A stretch of 64,000 bases of DNA from CAYQDR01 sp964416315 (GTDB taxonomy: Bacteria > Methylomirabilota > Methylomirabilia > Rokubacteriales > DASRDR01). The position numbers were made by a program, and so were the translations under genes. Numbering within the stretch: the stretch's first letter is position 1; every line of letters starts with the position of its first letter. This document shows, piece after piece, positions 1 to 7,594 of the stretch. The stretch is taken from positions 9,804-73,803 of the forward strand of contig CAYQDR010000005.1 in assembly GCA_964416315.1 (NCBI GenBank), written 5' to 3'. The notes beneath the pieces are model-generated. The model searched no databases. It had not been told where the DNA came from and saw nothing but the letters and a program-made list of their open reading frames with translations.

Positions 1-213
1 GTCCGTTCGCGGCTCGCCCCGATAGATGACGAGCAGGTCCACGTCGCTGGCAACCGTGTGGCGGTCCCTCGCCCACGACCCGAAGAGAACCACGCGCCGC
101 AGCGGGAGCAGCTTCTCGAGGCGGACGATCCCTTCCTCGAGGCGGCGGATCAATGCCGCGCGGTCAAGCTTCGGATAGAAGACCCGAACAGAACTTGAGG
201 ATCTCGTCGGCAT
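1..213 (-). CDS. MNT-type nucleotidyltransferase, partial (cut by left edge)
   Basis: Reading leftward from an ATG at 213, the protein begins MPTRSSSSVRVFYPKLDR and contains the minimal nucleotidyltransferase signature FGSWARDRHTVASDVDLLV, in which GSW and the D-x-D pair (DVDL) bind nucleotide and metal. Only 71 codons are present before the window ends. It starts inside the upstream HEPN gene, overlapping it by 50 nt, which suggests translational coupling. In the known HEPN/MNT family the MNT enzyme is the antitoxin that AMPylates the HEPN RNase; this role is family knowledge, not shown here. A TTG at 153 is a weaker alternative start. Confidence 0.8.
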   Translation of the reverse strand, partial: MPTRSSSSVRVFYPKLDRAALIRRLEEGIVRLEKLLPLRRVVLFGSWARDRHTVASDVDLLVIYRGEPRTD

Positions 214-556
214 AGCCGATCAGCCGCTCCGCTTCGCTCCGCGTGTAGCGCGTCCTCGGCGCCCCGGACGGGTGCGCATTCGGATACCGCGCCGGGATGT
301 AGACCTTGTCCAGCTCCAGGCCGGCCTCACGTAGCCGCTCCGGCACCGTGTGGCGTGCGGCGAGCTCCCCGAGGAGGTCGGCCACGGAATGGCCCCAGGC
401 CTCCGCTCCCATCTTCTGGAACACGGCCTTGACCCCCTTCTCGGCCGCTTGCTGAGCCGAGAAGCACGCCCAGTCGTAGTAGGCCCCCTGCATATCGCTC
501 CGCGCGTGCAGGAGATCGCCCTCGGCCTGATTCATCCAGTCGCGGCTTCGCTCCAC
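164..556 (-). CDS. HEPN domain protein (toxin of a HEPN/MNT pair)
   Basis: This 130-residue all-helical protein is a HEPN-domain protein: its N-terminal half carries the typical helix CFSAQQAAEKGVKAVFQ, and the motif R90-YPNA-H95 fits the R-X4-6-H RNase motif of HEPN toxins. It is followed by an overlapping MNT nucleotidyltransferase gene, the classic two-gene toxin-antitoxin arrangement. The start ATG at 556 is the only good start. In the family the HEPN protein is a ribonuclease neutralised by MNT; whether this copy is active is unknown. Confidence 0.82.
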   Translation of the reverse strand: MERSRDWMNQAEGDLLHARSDMQGAYYDWACFSAQQAAEKGVKAVFQKMGAEAWGHSVADLLGELAARHTVPERLREAGLELDKVYIPARYPNAHPSGAPRTRYTRSEAERLIGYADEILKFCSGLLSEA

Positions 557-594
557 GGAATACCCCCCAGGCGTGTCGGGCCCTCGGGCCGGAG

Positions 595-1002
595 CTACAG
601 CCAGGCGATCTTGGCCAGGTGCTCCACCTGGGCGAACTCACGGTGTCTCGTGACGATCATGGCCCTCCTTCGGATTGCGGTGGCGACCGTGAAGGCGTCG
701 GCGTACGAGATGGGGAACCGGGCCTTGATGCGGGCCGCTTCGAGGACGTCGGAAAGGCCGTTCGAAACAAGCTGGATCGGGAGGGTCTCCAGACGGCGCA
801 GAAACTCGTCGGCGCGTTCTACGGTCCGGTGCTTCGCGGTGACGTAGTACACCTCTCCGACGTTGATCTCGTTCATCAGGACCGACCCGCGAGAGCGTGA
901 CGCTGCCTTGAGGAGGGACCTAACCTTTTCGAAGCCGTCTTCCCGGTTGAGGAAGGTGAGCAGGGCGAACGAATCGAGCAGCCTTTCGCTCCTCGCGGGC
1001 AT
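595..1002 (-). CDS. PIN domain ribonuclease, VapC-like toxin
   Basis: The 135-residue product has the PIN-domain layout: D10 in LLDSFALLTFL, E45 in NEINVGEVYY and D102 in YADAFTVATA are the expected metal-binding acids. The fourth position, usually the Asp of a TGD-x-EF motif, reads TRHREF, so His120 replaces that Asp and activity may be altered. The ATG at 1002 lies inside the preceding AbrB-like antitoxin gene (83-nt overlap). The gene should encode an endoribonuclease toxin (VapC family) held in check by that antitoxin. Confidence 0.82.
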   Translation of the reverse strand: MPARSERLLDSFALLTFLNREDGFEKVRSLLKAASRSRGSVLMNEINVGEVYYVTAKHRTVERADEFLRRLETLPIQLVSNGLSDVLEAARIKARFPISYADAFTVATAIRRRAMIVTRHREFAQVEHLAKIAWL

Positions 1003-1225
1003 GCTCTGCCCTCCGTTCCTTCGCCAGCGCGTCGGTCAGCGAAGGGCCGCCCTGGAGCATCCCGCACGCCGCCTCGATCGGATCGTCCGGGAGGGGCTCG
1101 ACCGCGACTTTTCGCTCGCCCTCAAGCGTGACCAGGACCTTGGCTCCCGGCCGGAGGCCGATCCGCTGCCGAAGCTCCGCGGGGATCACCACCTGCCCCT
1201 TGGCCGACGTCTTGACGACTGGCAT
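920..1225 (-). CDS. SpoVT/AbrB-type antitoxin
   Basis: Residues 1-47 (MPVVKTSAKGQVVIPAELRQ onward, then RIGLRPGAKVLV) form the swapped-hairpin AbrB/MazE DNA-binding domain. The rest (LTDALAKERRAEHAREERK) is the charged helical tail that normally wraps the PIN toxin. The last 27 codons overlap the toxin gene in another frame. A well-formed promoter and a palindrome overlapping it lie just upstream, as expected for autoregulation. The call as a VapB-like antitoxin rests on the domain plus the adjacent PIN gene. Confidence 0.82.
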   Translation of the reverse strand: MPVVKTSAKGQVVIPAELRQRIGLRPGAKVLVTLEGERKVAVEPLPDDPIEAACGMLQGGPSLTDALAKERRAEHAREERKAARFVRPAHLPQPGRRLRKG

Positions 1226-1245
1226 GATGCGTTCACCTTCCCCGC

Positions 1246-1282
1246 GATTCGTTCAACATCCTTGACGCCAATCTAACGAATC
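1246..1282. promoter_or_regulatory. Palindromic operator candidate over the TA promoter
   Basis: GATTCGTT at 1246-1253 and AACGAATC at 1275-1282 are perfect 8-nt inverted repeats separated by 21 nt. The right arm overlaps the -10 box and the left arm lies just past the predicted start site, so a dimer bound here would block the promoter. This fits autoregulation by the AbrB-type antitoxin encoded immediately downstream; binding itself is inference. Confidence 0.5.
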
Positions 1283-1299
1283 TCCCCCTGCCTTGTCAA
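1271..1299 (-). promoter_or_regulatory. Sigma70-type promoter of the AbrB/PIN toxin-antitoxin pair
   Basis: On the minus strand TTGACA (1299-1294) is followed after exactly 17 nt by TTAGAT (1276-1271). Transcription would start near 1264, about 40 nt before the antitoxin ATG at 1225. The -35 is a perfect consensus match and the spacing is optimal. Confidence 0.65.
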
Positions 1300-1480
1300 T
1301 GCGGCTCGTCCTCCTGTTGCCGACTCGGCGGCTTTAGGAACTTGCTGCCCCGACCGCCGGGCGGTCGACTTGAGGCGTGGCGCGGCAGCTCCGGCACGGC
1401 GTGCCGGGCCGTGAGCACGAAATGGTGCGGCGATGTCAATTTCTTTCGCGGGCAACGGCCGCGCGTGTGGGGGAGCGCCC

Positions 1481-1509
1481 TTGACACTCGACCGGATGTC
1501 GCCTTAAGG
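1481..1509 (+). promoter_or_regulatory. Promoter candidate for the exported protein at 1558
   Basis: TTGACA (1481-1486) lies 17 nt from TTAAGG (1504-1509), a perfect -35 with a weak -10. The gap between 1226 and 1557 otherwise holds the divergent TA promoter and a GC-rich palindrome at 1351-1367 (CGACCGCC, one base, GGCGGTCG), with no further gene visible. Confidence 0.4.
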
Positions 1510-1557
1510 TGTTGCCTGTTGCGCGCGCAGTCCACGGAGGAGGAGGTGCGTTCCGTA

Positions 1558-2181
1558 ATGATGACTCCTGCTGGCGGCTCGCTCGGCGTGGCCGGCGTAA
1601 GGCTGCTCATCGCCGTCGCTATTGCCCTCCATCTGTCGGCGCTGCCGGCCCGCGCCCAGGGGCCGGCCCTGTCGCCGGAGCTGGAGCAGGTTCGCGCGGC
1701 CCTCGCGAGGTACGAGGATCCGGTGCTCGCGATCCATGACGGGTACTTCTCCACCCTGGGCTGCATCGAGTACCCCCGCCCCGCCGCTCCCGGCCACGTC
1801 CCATACCCCGCCGGCGGCATGGGCATCCACTTCCTGAACCCGCGGCTGATCGGCCCGGTCCCAGACCCGCAGCGCCCGCAGATCCTCATCTACGAGCCGG
1901 CCGGCGACAAGCTCCGGCTCGTGGCCGTCGAATGGTTCATCCCGCTCGCGACGGGGATCAAGGAGCGACCCTCGATCTTCGGCCAGCCATTCGACGGCCC
2001 CATGGAAGGGCATCACCCGCTGCTGCCGGCCGCCCTGCATCACTACGACCTGCACGTCTGGCTCTTCAAGGCCAACCCGGCGGGCCTGTTCAGCCCCACG
2101 AACCCCTCGGTGACGTGCGGCGCGTACGGCTACACGTTTCGGGAGGACGCGCCGAAGTTCGTTCCACACCCGAAGCCCTGA
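1558..2181 (+). CDS. Exported protein of unknown function
   Basis: The 207-residue product starts at an ATG (1558) with a GGAGGAGG ribosome site at about 1541. It has a clear Sec signal peptide (hydrophobic LLIAVAIALHLSAL, cleavage likely after LPARAQ near residue 35). The mature part is rich in Pro and His, with stretches such as MEGHHPLLPAALHHYDLHVW that could bind a metal. I do not recognise the family with certainty; many uncultured soil bacteria encode small periplasmic proteins of this style. Downstream, an LLM oxidoreductase follows after 28 nt, so the two may be co-transcribed. Confidence 0.7.
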   Translation: MMTPAGGSLGVAGVRLLIAVAIALHLSALPARAQGPALSPELEQVRAALARYEDPVLAIHDGYFSTLGCIEYPRPAAPGHVPYPAGGMGIHFLNPRLIGPVPDPQRPQILIYEPAGDKLRLVAVEWFIPLATGIKERPSIFGQPFDGPMEGHHPLLPAALHHYDLHVWLFKANPAGLFSPTNPSVTCGAYGYTFREDAPKFVPHPKP

Positions 2182-2209
2182 GCCCGCGTCAGGGAAAGGA
2201 GTCGCCGGG

Positions 2210-3127
2210 ATGCGTGTCGGATTCAATCTCCCGCAGATCGGGCCCGCGGCGACGCCGAAGGCGCTGGTCGAGGCGGCGCAGCGCGCCGAGGCGCTCGGGT
2301 ACGACAGCGTCTGGGTGACCGAGCGCCTGCTCTATCCTGTGAAGCCTCAGACGCCGTACCCGGCGACCCCCGACGGCTCGCTGCCCGCCGGGTACAAGCA
2401 CGTGCTGGACCCGGTGGAGGCGCTGACATTCGCGGCCGCCCACACGAAGCGGGTCGGGCTCGGCACCAGCGTCCTCGACATGCCGTACTACAACCCCGTG
2501 TTGCTGGCCCGCCGGCTGACTACTCTGGACGTGCTCTCCGGAGGCCGGCTCCGGGTCGGCTTCGGCCTCGGCTGGTCGAAGGACGAGTTCGACGCGGTGG
2601 GCGTGTCCTTGCGGGAGCGCGGCGCCCGAGCCGACGAGTTCCTCCAGGTCCTCAAGGCGATCTGGACGACGGACCCCGTCGAGTTCAACGGCCGCTTTTA
2701 TCGGGTGCCCCGTTCCATCATCGGCCCGAAGCCGGTTCAGAAGCCGCACCCGCCGATCTACCTGGCCGCCTTCGCGCCGGCGGCGCTCAACCGGGTGGCC
2801 CGCCTGGCGAACGGCTGGAACCCGGTGGGGATCCCGGTCGAGGGGATGGCGCAGATGATCGGCCAGATGCGGGAGATGGCGAAGGCCGCCGGCCGCGATC
2901 CCATGTCGCTGGAGGTGGTCGTCCGCGGCAACCTCAACGTCACGCCGCAGCCGCTCGACGACAAGCGGTGGATCTTCTCCGGCTCCCTCGAGCAGATCAA
3001 AGGAGACATCGGCCGGGTCCGGGCGCTCGGGGCGCAGGAGCTGTTCTTCGACCCCACGTTCTCGCCCGACGGGGAGACGGCGGCGGCCTTCCTCGCCTGC
3101 ATGGAGCGGATCCGGAAGCTCGTCTGA
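2210..3127 (+). CDS. LLM-class F420-dependent oxidoreductase (TIM barrel)
   Basis: This 305-residue protein belongs to the bacterial luciferase-like monooxygenase superfamily. It opens with MRVGFNLPQIGPAATP and contains ALGYDSVWVTER, VGLGTSVLDMPYYNPVLLAR and GRLRVGFGLGWSKDEFDA, all hallmark strands of F420- or FMN-using barrels of the TIGR03619-like type. The GGAAAGGAG ribosome site sits 8 nt before the ATG. The substrate is unknown. Whether it uses F420 or FMN cannot be settled here; F420 use is the family default in high-GC lineages. Confidence 0.85.
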   Translation: MRVGFNLPQIGPAATPKALVEAAQRAEALGYDSVWVTERLLYPVKPQTPYPATPDGSLPAGYKHVLDPVEALTFAAAHTKRVGLGTSVLDMPYYNPVLLARRLTTLDVLSGGRLRVGFGLGWSKDEFDAVGVSLRERGARADEFLQVLKAIWTTDPVEFNGRFYRVPRSIIGPKPVQKPHPPIYLAAFAPAALNRVARLANGWNPVGIPVEGMAQMIGQMREMAKAAGRDPMSLEVVVRGNLNVTPQPLDDKRWIFSGSLEQIKGDIGRVRALGAQELFFDPTFSPDGETAAAFLACMERIRKLV

Positions 3128-3185
3128 CGACCCCCGGGCGCTGTCCCGCTTGCTCCCGGCGCCCGCCGGGCGGTACACTCGGAGC

Positions 3186-3584
3186 GTGGGGCGTCAGCTC
3201 CGCATCACCGCCGGCAGCGTCTCCGCCACCGCCTCCCTCGATGATTCCCCCACGGCCCGCGAGATCTGGGATGCGCTTCCCATCGAGGCCAAGGTCGAGA
3301 CCTGGGGTGACGAGATCTATTTCTCGATCCCCGTCACGTTGAAGGAAGACGGCGCGCGCGAGGTCGTGGAGTTGGGCGACCTGGGCTACTGGCCGCCGGG
3401 CCGGGCGTTCTGCGTCTTCTTCGGGCCGACACCCGTGAGCCGGAGGGGCGAGATCCGGCCGGCGAGCGCCGTCAACGTCTTCGGGCGCGTGGAGGGCGAT
3501 CCGACCGTGCTCCGCACGGTCCGGGCGGGGACGCGGGTGCGGCTCGAGCGAGTCGAGAACAGCGAGCCTCGCCCGCGAGCGTGA
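3186..3584 (+). CDS. Cyclophilin-like fold protein
   Basis: The 132-residue protein resembles the small cyclophilin-like family typified by Thermotoga TM1367: VSATASLDDSPTAREIWDALP, then VETWGDEIYFSIPV, GDLGYWPPGRAFCVFFGPTP and RPASAVNVFGRV. Members share the cyclophilin barrel, but peptidyl-prolyl isomerase activity has not been established for the group. I chose the GTG at 3186 because conserved sequence begins there; a TTG at 3150 would add 12 unconserved residues. It follows the LLM gene by 58 nt. Confidence 0.72.
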   Translation: MGRQLRITAGSVSATASLDDSPTAREIWDALPIEAKVETWGDEIYFSIPVTLKEDGAREVVELGDLGYWPPGRAFCVFFGPTPVSRRGEIRPASAVNVFGRVEGDPTVLRTVRAGTRVRLERVENSEPRPRA

Positions 3585-3642
3585 CGGGGCGAAATTGAGA
3601 GAGCGAGACTTTGTCGCGCGGCTGGGGGGAGGCAGGCCCGAG

Positions 3643-3730
3643 CCGGTCGCTGAAGAGCGACCGGCCCGGCTTTGCCGGGAGGGCCGCCCGGCGCAGCCGC
3701 GCCGGTCTGAACGGGATGGGGCGAAGCCCC
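3643..3730 (+). repeat. Cluster of three stable hairpins in the transaldolase leader
   Basis: Three perfect stems lie in the 171-nt gap before the transaldolase gene: CCGGTCGCT/AGCGACCGG (3643-3651 and 3656-3664), CCCGGC-TTT-GCCGGG (3665-3679), and GGGGC-GAA-GCCCC (3717-3729). None is followed by a T tract, so a standard intrinsic terminator is not evident. A hairpin with the same core (CCGGC, 3-nt loop, GCCGG) occurs in opposite orientation at 52996-53012. Confidence 0.5.
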
Positions 3731-3755
3731 CCTCCGATTAGAAGGGGAGGACAGC

Positions 3756-4412
3756 ATGAAGTTCTTCCTCGACACGGCGAACGTGAAGGAGCTCCAGGAG
3801 GCGGCCGCGATGGGGATCCTCGACGGGGTGACGACGAACCCGTCGCTGATCGCCAAGGAGAAGCGGCCGTTCCGCGACCTGGTGGACGAGATCTGCCGGA
3901 TCGTCGACGGCGTCGTGAACCTCGAGGTGGTGGCGACGGACGTGGACGGGATGGTCCAGCAGGGCCGGGAGCTCGCGAAGATCGCCCCGAACGTCGTGGT
4001 GAAGCTCCCCACGACCGTCGAGGGGATCAAGGCGCTGCGCATCCTGGCGCGCGAGGGCCTGAAGACCAACCTGACGCTCTGCTTCTCGCCCTCGCAGGCG
4101 CTCCTGGTCACCAAGGCGGGAGCGACCTACGTGAGCCCCTTCCTCGGCCGGCTCGACGACATCTCGCACGTCGGAATGGACCTCGTCCGGACGATCCGCA
4201 GGATCTACGACAACTACGGGTTCAAGACGCAGATCCTCGCGGCGTCGCTCCGGAACCCGCTCCACATCGTGGACGCGGCCCTGGCCGGGGCCGACGTGGC
4301 GACGATGCCGTTCGCGGTCTTCCAGCAGCTCGTCAAGCACCCGCTCACCGACATCGGGCTCAAGCGATTCCTGGAGGACTGGGAGAAGGCGGGCGTCAAG
4401 CTCCAGCCCTGA
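3756..4412 (+). CDS. Small transaldolase / fructose-6-phosphate aldolase family
   Basis: The 218-residue protein starts MKFFLDTANVKELQEA and has GVTTNPSLIAKE, the Schiff-base lysine K83 in NVVVKLPTTVEG, the loop TNLTLCFSPSQALLVTKAGA, and ILAASLRNPLHIVDAALAGAD. Length and motifs match the short bacterial transaldolase subfamily (about 215 residues), which includes true transaldolases of the pentose phosphate pathway as well as fructose-6-phosphate aldolases. Sequence alone does not separate the two activities. It is cytoplasmic. The AGGGGAGGA ribosome site precedes the ATG. It converges with phoU downstream. Confidence 0.9.
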   Translation: MKFFLDTANVKELQEAAAMGILDGVTTNPSLIAKEKRPFRDLVDEICRIVDGVVNLEVVATDVDGMVQQGRELAKIAPNVVVKLPTTVEGIKALRILAREGLKTNLTLCFSPSQALLVTKAGATYVSPFLGRLDDISHVGMDLVRTIRRIYDNYGFKTQILAASLRNPLHIVDAALAGADVATMPFAVFQQLVKHPLTDIGLKRFLEDWEKAGVKLQP

Positions 4413-4425
4413 CCCTCAGAGCGCG

Positions 4426-5127
4426 TCAGCCGGTCTTCGGAGTCGGCGTCCGCAGCCCTTTCCGCAGCTCCTTGTCCCCGCGCTCCCGGACGTCCTCCCC
4501 ACGGACGATGTAGATCACGTCCTCGGCGATGTTCGTGGCGTGGTCGGCGATCCGCTCCAGGTTCCGGGAGACCAGGATCAGACTGAGCGCCCGGGGGATC
4601 GTCGAGGCGTCGGCCATCATGTAGGTGAGGAGCTCCCGGAAGACCTGGTCGCGGAGACTGTCCACCTCGTCGTCGCCTTCGATGACGCTGCGGGCGAGCC
4701 CGGGATCGCGGCGGACGAAGGCGTCGAGAGCGTTTCGGACCATGCCCTGGGCGAGGCCCGCCATGCGCGGGATGTCGATGAGCGGCTTGACCGGGGGCTG
4801 GGTGATCAGGGACCGGGCGCGCAGCGCGATGCTGACGGTCTGGTCGGCGATCCGCTCGAGGTCGCTGTTGATCTTGATCGCCGCGACGAGGAACCGGAGG
4901 TCCGAGGCCATCGGTTGCTTCAGCGCGAGGAGCGTGAAGCACCGGTCGTCGATCTCGATGCACAGGAGGTCCATCTCCTCCTCGTGCCCGAGCACGCCTT
5001 GCACGAGGGCCTCGTCCCGGTCCACGAGCGCCTTCACGCTCTTGTGGATCATCGTCTCGGCGAGGCCGCCCATGGCGAGGAGGCGCTCCCGGAGGGTCTG
5101 AAGCTCGCGCTCGAAGTGCCGTTCCAT
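4426..5127 (-). CDS. phoU: Phosphate uptake regulator PhoU
   Basis: The 233-residue helical protein begins MERHFERELQTLRERLLAMG and carries the two PhoU repeats, each with an acidic metal-binding signature: INSDLERIADQTVSIALRA and VSRNLERIADHATNIAEDV. PhoU links the Pst transporter to the PhoR kinase and damps the phosphate-starvation response. It is the last gene of the pst operon, 13 nt after pstB, the standard position. The C-terminal tail is short and basic. Confidence 0.96.
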   Translation of the reverse strand: MERHFERELQTLRERLLAMGGLAETMIHKSVKALVDRDEALVQGVLGHEEEMDLLCIEIDDRCFTLLALKQPMASDLRFLVAAIKINSDLERIADQTVSIALRARSLITQPPVKPLIDIPRMAGLAQGMVRNALDAFVRRDPGLARSVIEGDDEVDSLRDQVFRELLTYMMADASTIPRALSLILVSRNLERIADHATNIAEDVIYIVRGEDVRERGDKELRKGLRTPTPKTG

Positions 5128-5140
5128 GACCGCCTCCCGT

Positions 5141-5962
5141 CTAGCCGAAGCGGCCGGTGATGTACGCCTCGGTTTTCGGGTCCTGCGGGGTGGTGAACAG
5201 CGCCTTGGTCACCCCGAACTCGATCAGCTCCCCGAGCAGCATGAACCCCGTGTAGTCCGAGACCCGCGCCGCCTGCTGCATGTTGTGGGTCACGATGACG
5301 ATCGTGTAGCTCGCCTTGAGATCGAGCATCAGCTCCTCGATCTTGGCGGTCGCGATGGGGTCCAGCGCCGAGCACGGCTCGTCCATGAGCAGGACATCGG
5401 GCTCCACCGCGAGGGCGCGCGCGATGCAGAGTCGCTGCTGCTGGCCGCCGGAGAGGCCCAGGGCCGAGTCGTGGAGGCGGTCGGACACCTCGTCCCAGAG
5501 GGCCGCCGACCGGAGGCTCCGCTCGACGATCGCGTCGAGATCCGCGCGGTTGCGCACGCCGAGGATCCGCGGGCCGTAGGCGACGTTGTCGTAGATCGAC
5601 TTCGGGAACGGGTTCGACTTCTGGAAGACCATGCCCACCCGCTTGCGGAGCTCGGTGACGTCGAGTCCCGGGTCGTAGATGTCCGTCCCGCTGACCCGGA
5701 TCCGGCCGACGATCCGGACCCCGTCCACCAGGTCGTTCAACCGGTTGATGCAGCGCAGCAGCGTGGTCTTGCCGCAGCCCGAGGGGCCGATGTAGGCGGT
5801 GATCCGATGCTTGGAGACCGCCATGGAGACATCCTTGATGGCGAGCTTTTCGCCGTACCAGAGCGAGAGGTGCTCGATCTCCACCATCGGCATTTCAACC
5901 ACCGGCGCCGGCGCGGCGCTGGGGTTCAGATCCTGCGCGACACGAAGCTCTGCGCGTATCAT
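5141..5962 (-). CDS. pstB: Phosphate ABC transporter ATP-binding protein PstB
   Basis: This 273-residue ATPase energises phosphate import. It has Walker [10 protein letters not shown] (59-67), the Q-loop in [20 protein letters not shown], the signature LSGGQQQR (170-177), Walker B VLLMDEP (190-196) and the switch His in [14 protein letters not shown]. The sequence around the signature is diagnostic of PstB rather than other importers. The N-terminal 25 residues are extra compared with E. coli, and an internal ATG at residue 26 is a possible start. It lies 9 nt downstream of pstA. Confidence 0.96.
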   Translation of the reverse strand: MIRAELRVAQDLNPSAAPAPVVEMPMVEIEHLSLWYGEKLAIKDVSMAVSKHRITAYIGPSGCGKTTLLRCINRLNDLVDGVRIVGRIRVSGTDIYDPGLDVTELRKRVGMVFQKSNPFPKSIYDNVAYGPRILGVRNRADLDAIVERSLRSAALWDEVSDRLHDSALGLSGGQQQRLCIARALAVEPDVLLMDEPCSALDPIATAKIEELMLDLKASYTIVIVTHNMQQAARVSDYTGFMLLGELIEFGVTKALFTTPQDPKTEAYITGRFG

Positions 5963-5971
5963 TATCTTCTC

Positions 5972-7594
5972 CTAGACGGCGGAGGCGACCGAGAACTTTT
6001 TCCGGAGCCGCGTCCGCATGGTGATCGCGGTCAGGTTCAGCACGATGACGATCAGCAGCAGGAGCAGGGTCGTCGTGAAGACCATGGGCCGCGCGGCGTC
6101 CACGTTGGGGGACTGGAACCCGACGTCGTAGACGTGGAACCCCAGGTGCATGAACTTCCGCTCGAGGTGGACGAACGGCCAGAACGCGTCCACGGGCAGT
6201 GCGGGCGCGAGCTTCACCACCCCCGTGATCATGAGCGGCGCGACCTCCCCGGCCGCGCGCGCCATTGCCAGGATGAGCCCCGTGAGGATGCTCGGCATGA
6301 CGCTCGGGAGCACGACGCGCCAGGTCGTCTCGAACTTCGTGGCGCCCAGCGCGAGGGACGCTTCCCGCATCCCCTGGGGGATCGCCGCCAGCCCCTCTTC
6401 GGTGGCCACGATGACGACCGGCACGGTGAGGAGCGCGAGCGTCAGCGACGCCCAGAGGATGCCACCGGTCCCGAAGGTCGGGGCCGGGAGGGCCGCCGGG
6501 AAGAAGAGCCGGTCGATCGTCCCCCCCACGAAGTAGACGAAGAAGCCGACGCCGAACACGCCGAAGACGATCGAGGGGACCCCCGCGAGGTTGTTCACGG
6601 CGATGCGGACGGCGCTCACGAACGGCCCCTGCTTCGCGTACTCGCGGAGGTAGAAGGCGGCCAGCATGCCGAGGGGCGTCACCATCAGGCTCATGATCAT
6701 GACCATCATCACCGTGCCGAAGATCGCCGGGAAGACGCCGCCCTCGGTGTTCGCCTCGCGGGGGTCGTCCCAGACGAACTCCCAGGCCTTCGCGGCGTAG
6801 ACGCGCGCCTTGCCCCCCCATCCCATGGCGTTCGGGCGGTAGGCCCGGACGACCTGCGAGAGCGGCAGCTCCTTGACCTTGTCGCCGGCCGCCGCGACGA
6901 CGACGCTGGCTCTGAGGCTCTGCCGGAGCCGGCTGAGCCGTGCCGCCTGCTCGTCGTACCTGGCCTGGAGATCGGCCGCCTGCCGCGCGAGCCGCTCCAC
7001 GGCGGGTCCCGCCGCGACGCCCTGGAGCTCGAGCTTCCGGAGCTGCAGGCGGATCTTCTCCTGGGCGGAGTTCGTCGCACCGATCTCCGTCTTCTCGATC
7101 CGTCGGGTCTCCCGGGCGACGCGGGCCGCGTCGGGCAGCCGCGAGAGGAGCGCCGTCCAGCCGGCCTCGGGGCCCTCCGCCACCAGCCGGTCGCCGTCCT
7201 TGACGGCCTGGATGACGCCGTAGAGGGTCCCCCACTCCAGGCGCTCGATCACGACCGTGTCGGACGGCCGCTCCCGCGCCGCGATCTTCGCCTCGTCCAC
7301 CCAGACGAAGTCCGCGCCGTAGAGGTCCCGGTTGCCCTGCTTCACCTTGATCCGGTACGCGCGGGGGCTGCCGGGGGGCGCCCCCGGCTGCGGGATCGTC
7401 TCCCGGGCGTCCACCTCGCCCAGGATGACACGGCCGTCCGTCCGGGTGAGGCGGACCACGTCCTTCGGCCAGAAGAAGCCCAGGCCGTTGACGAGGATCA
7501 GGAGCACGAGGCCCGCCACCATGATCAGGGCGAAGGCCAGGGCGCCGCCCGTCAGCCAGACGAAGGGCTCGCCGCTCTTCCAGAACGTCTTCAC
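5972..7594 (-). CDS. pstA: Phosphate ABC transporter permease PstA with large periplasmic insert
   Basis: The C-terminal half is a typical PstA permease: VTPLGMLAAFYLREYAKQG, NNLAGVPSIVFGVFGVGFFV, the EAA loop IPQGMREASLALGATKFETT, and RAAGEVAPLMITG. At 540 residues it is nearly twice the E. coli length. After the first membrane span (about 13-38) comes an insert of about 250 residues with a predicted coiled coil (RRIEKTEIGATNSAQEKIR through ARYDEQAARLSRLRQSLRA) before the permease core. The GTG start overlaps the pstC stop (GTGA). Enlarged PstA proteins of this type are known in Pseudomonas and relatives. Confidence 0.93.
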   Translation of the reverse strand: MKTFWKSGEPFVWLTGGALAFALIMVAGLVLLILVNGLGFFWPKDVVRLTRTDGRVILGEVDARETIPQPGAPPGSPRAYRIKVKQGNRDLYGADFVWVDEAKIAARERPSDTVVIERLEWGTLYGVIQAVKDGDRLVAEGPEAGWTALLSRLPDAARVARETRRIEKTEIGATNSAQEKIRLQLRKLELQGVAAGPAVERLARQAADLQARYDEQAARLSRLRQSLRASVVVAAAGDKVKELPLSQVVRAYRPNAMGWGGKARVYAAKAWEFVWDDPREANTEGGVFPAIFGTVMMVMIMSLMVTPLGMLAAFYLREYAKQGPFVSAVRIAVNNLAGVPSIVFGVFGVGFFVYFVGGTIDRLFFPAALPAPTFGTGGILWASLTLALLTVPVVIVATEEGLAAIPQGMREASLALGATKFETTWRVVLPSVMPSILTGLILAMARAAGEVAPLMITGVVKLAPALPVDAFWPFVHLERKFMHLGFHVYDVGFQSPNVDAARPMVFTTTLLLLLIVIVLNLTAITMRTRLRKKFSVASAV

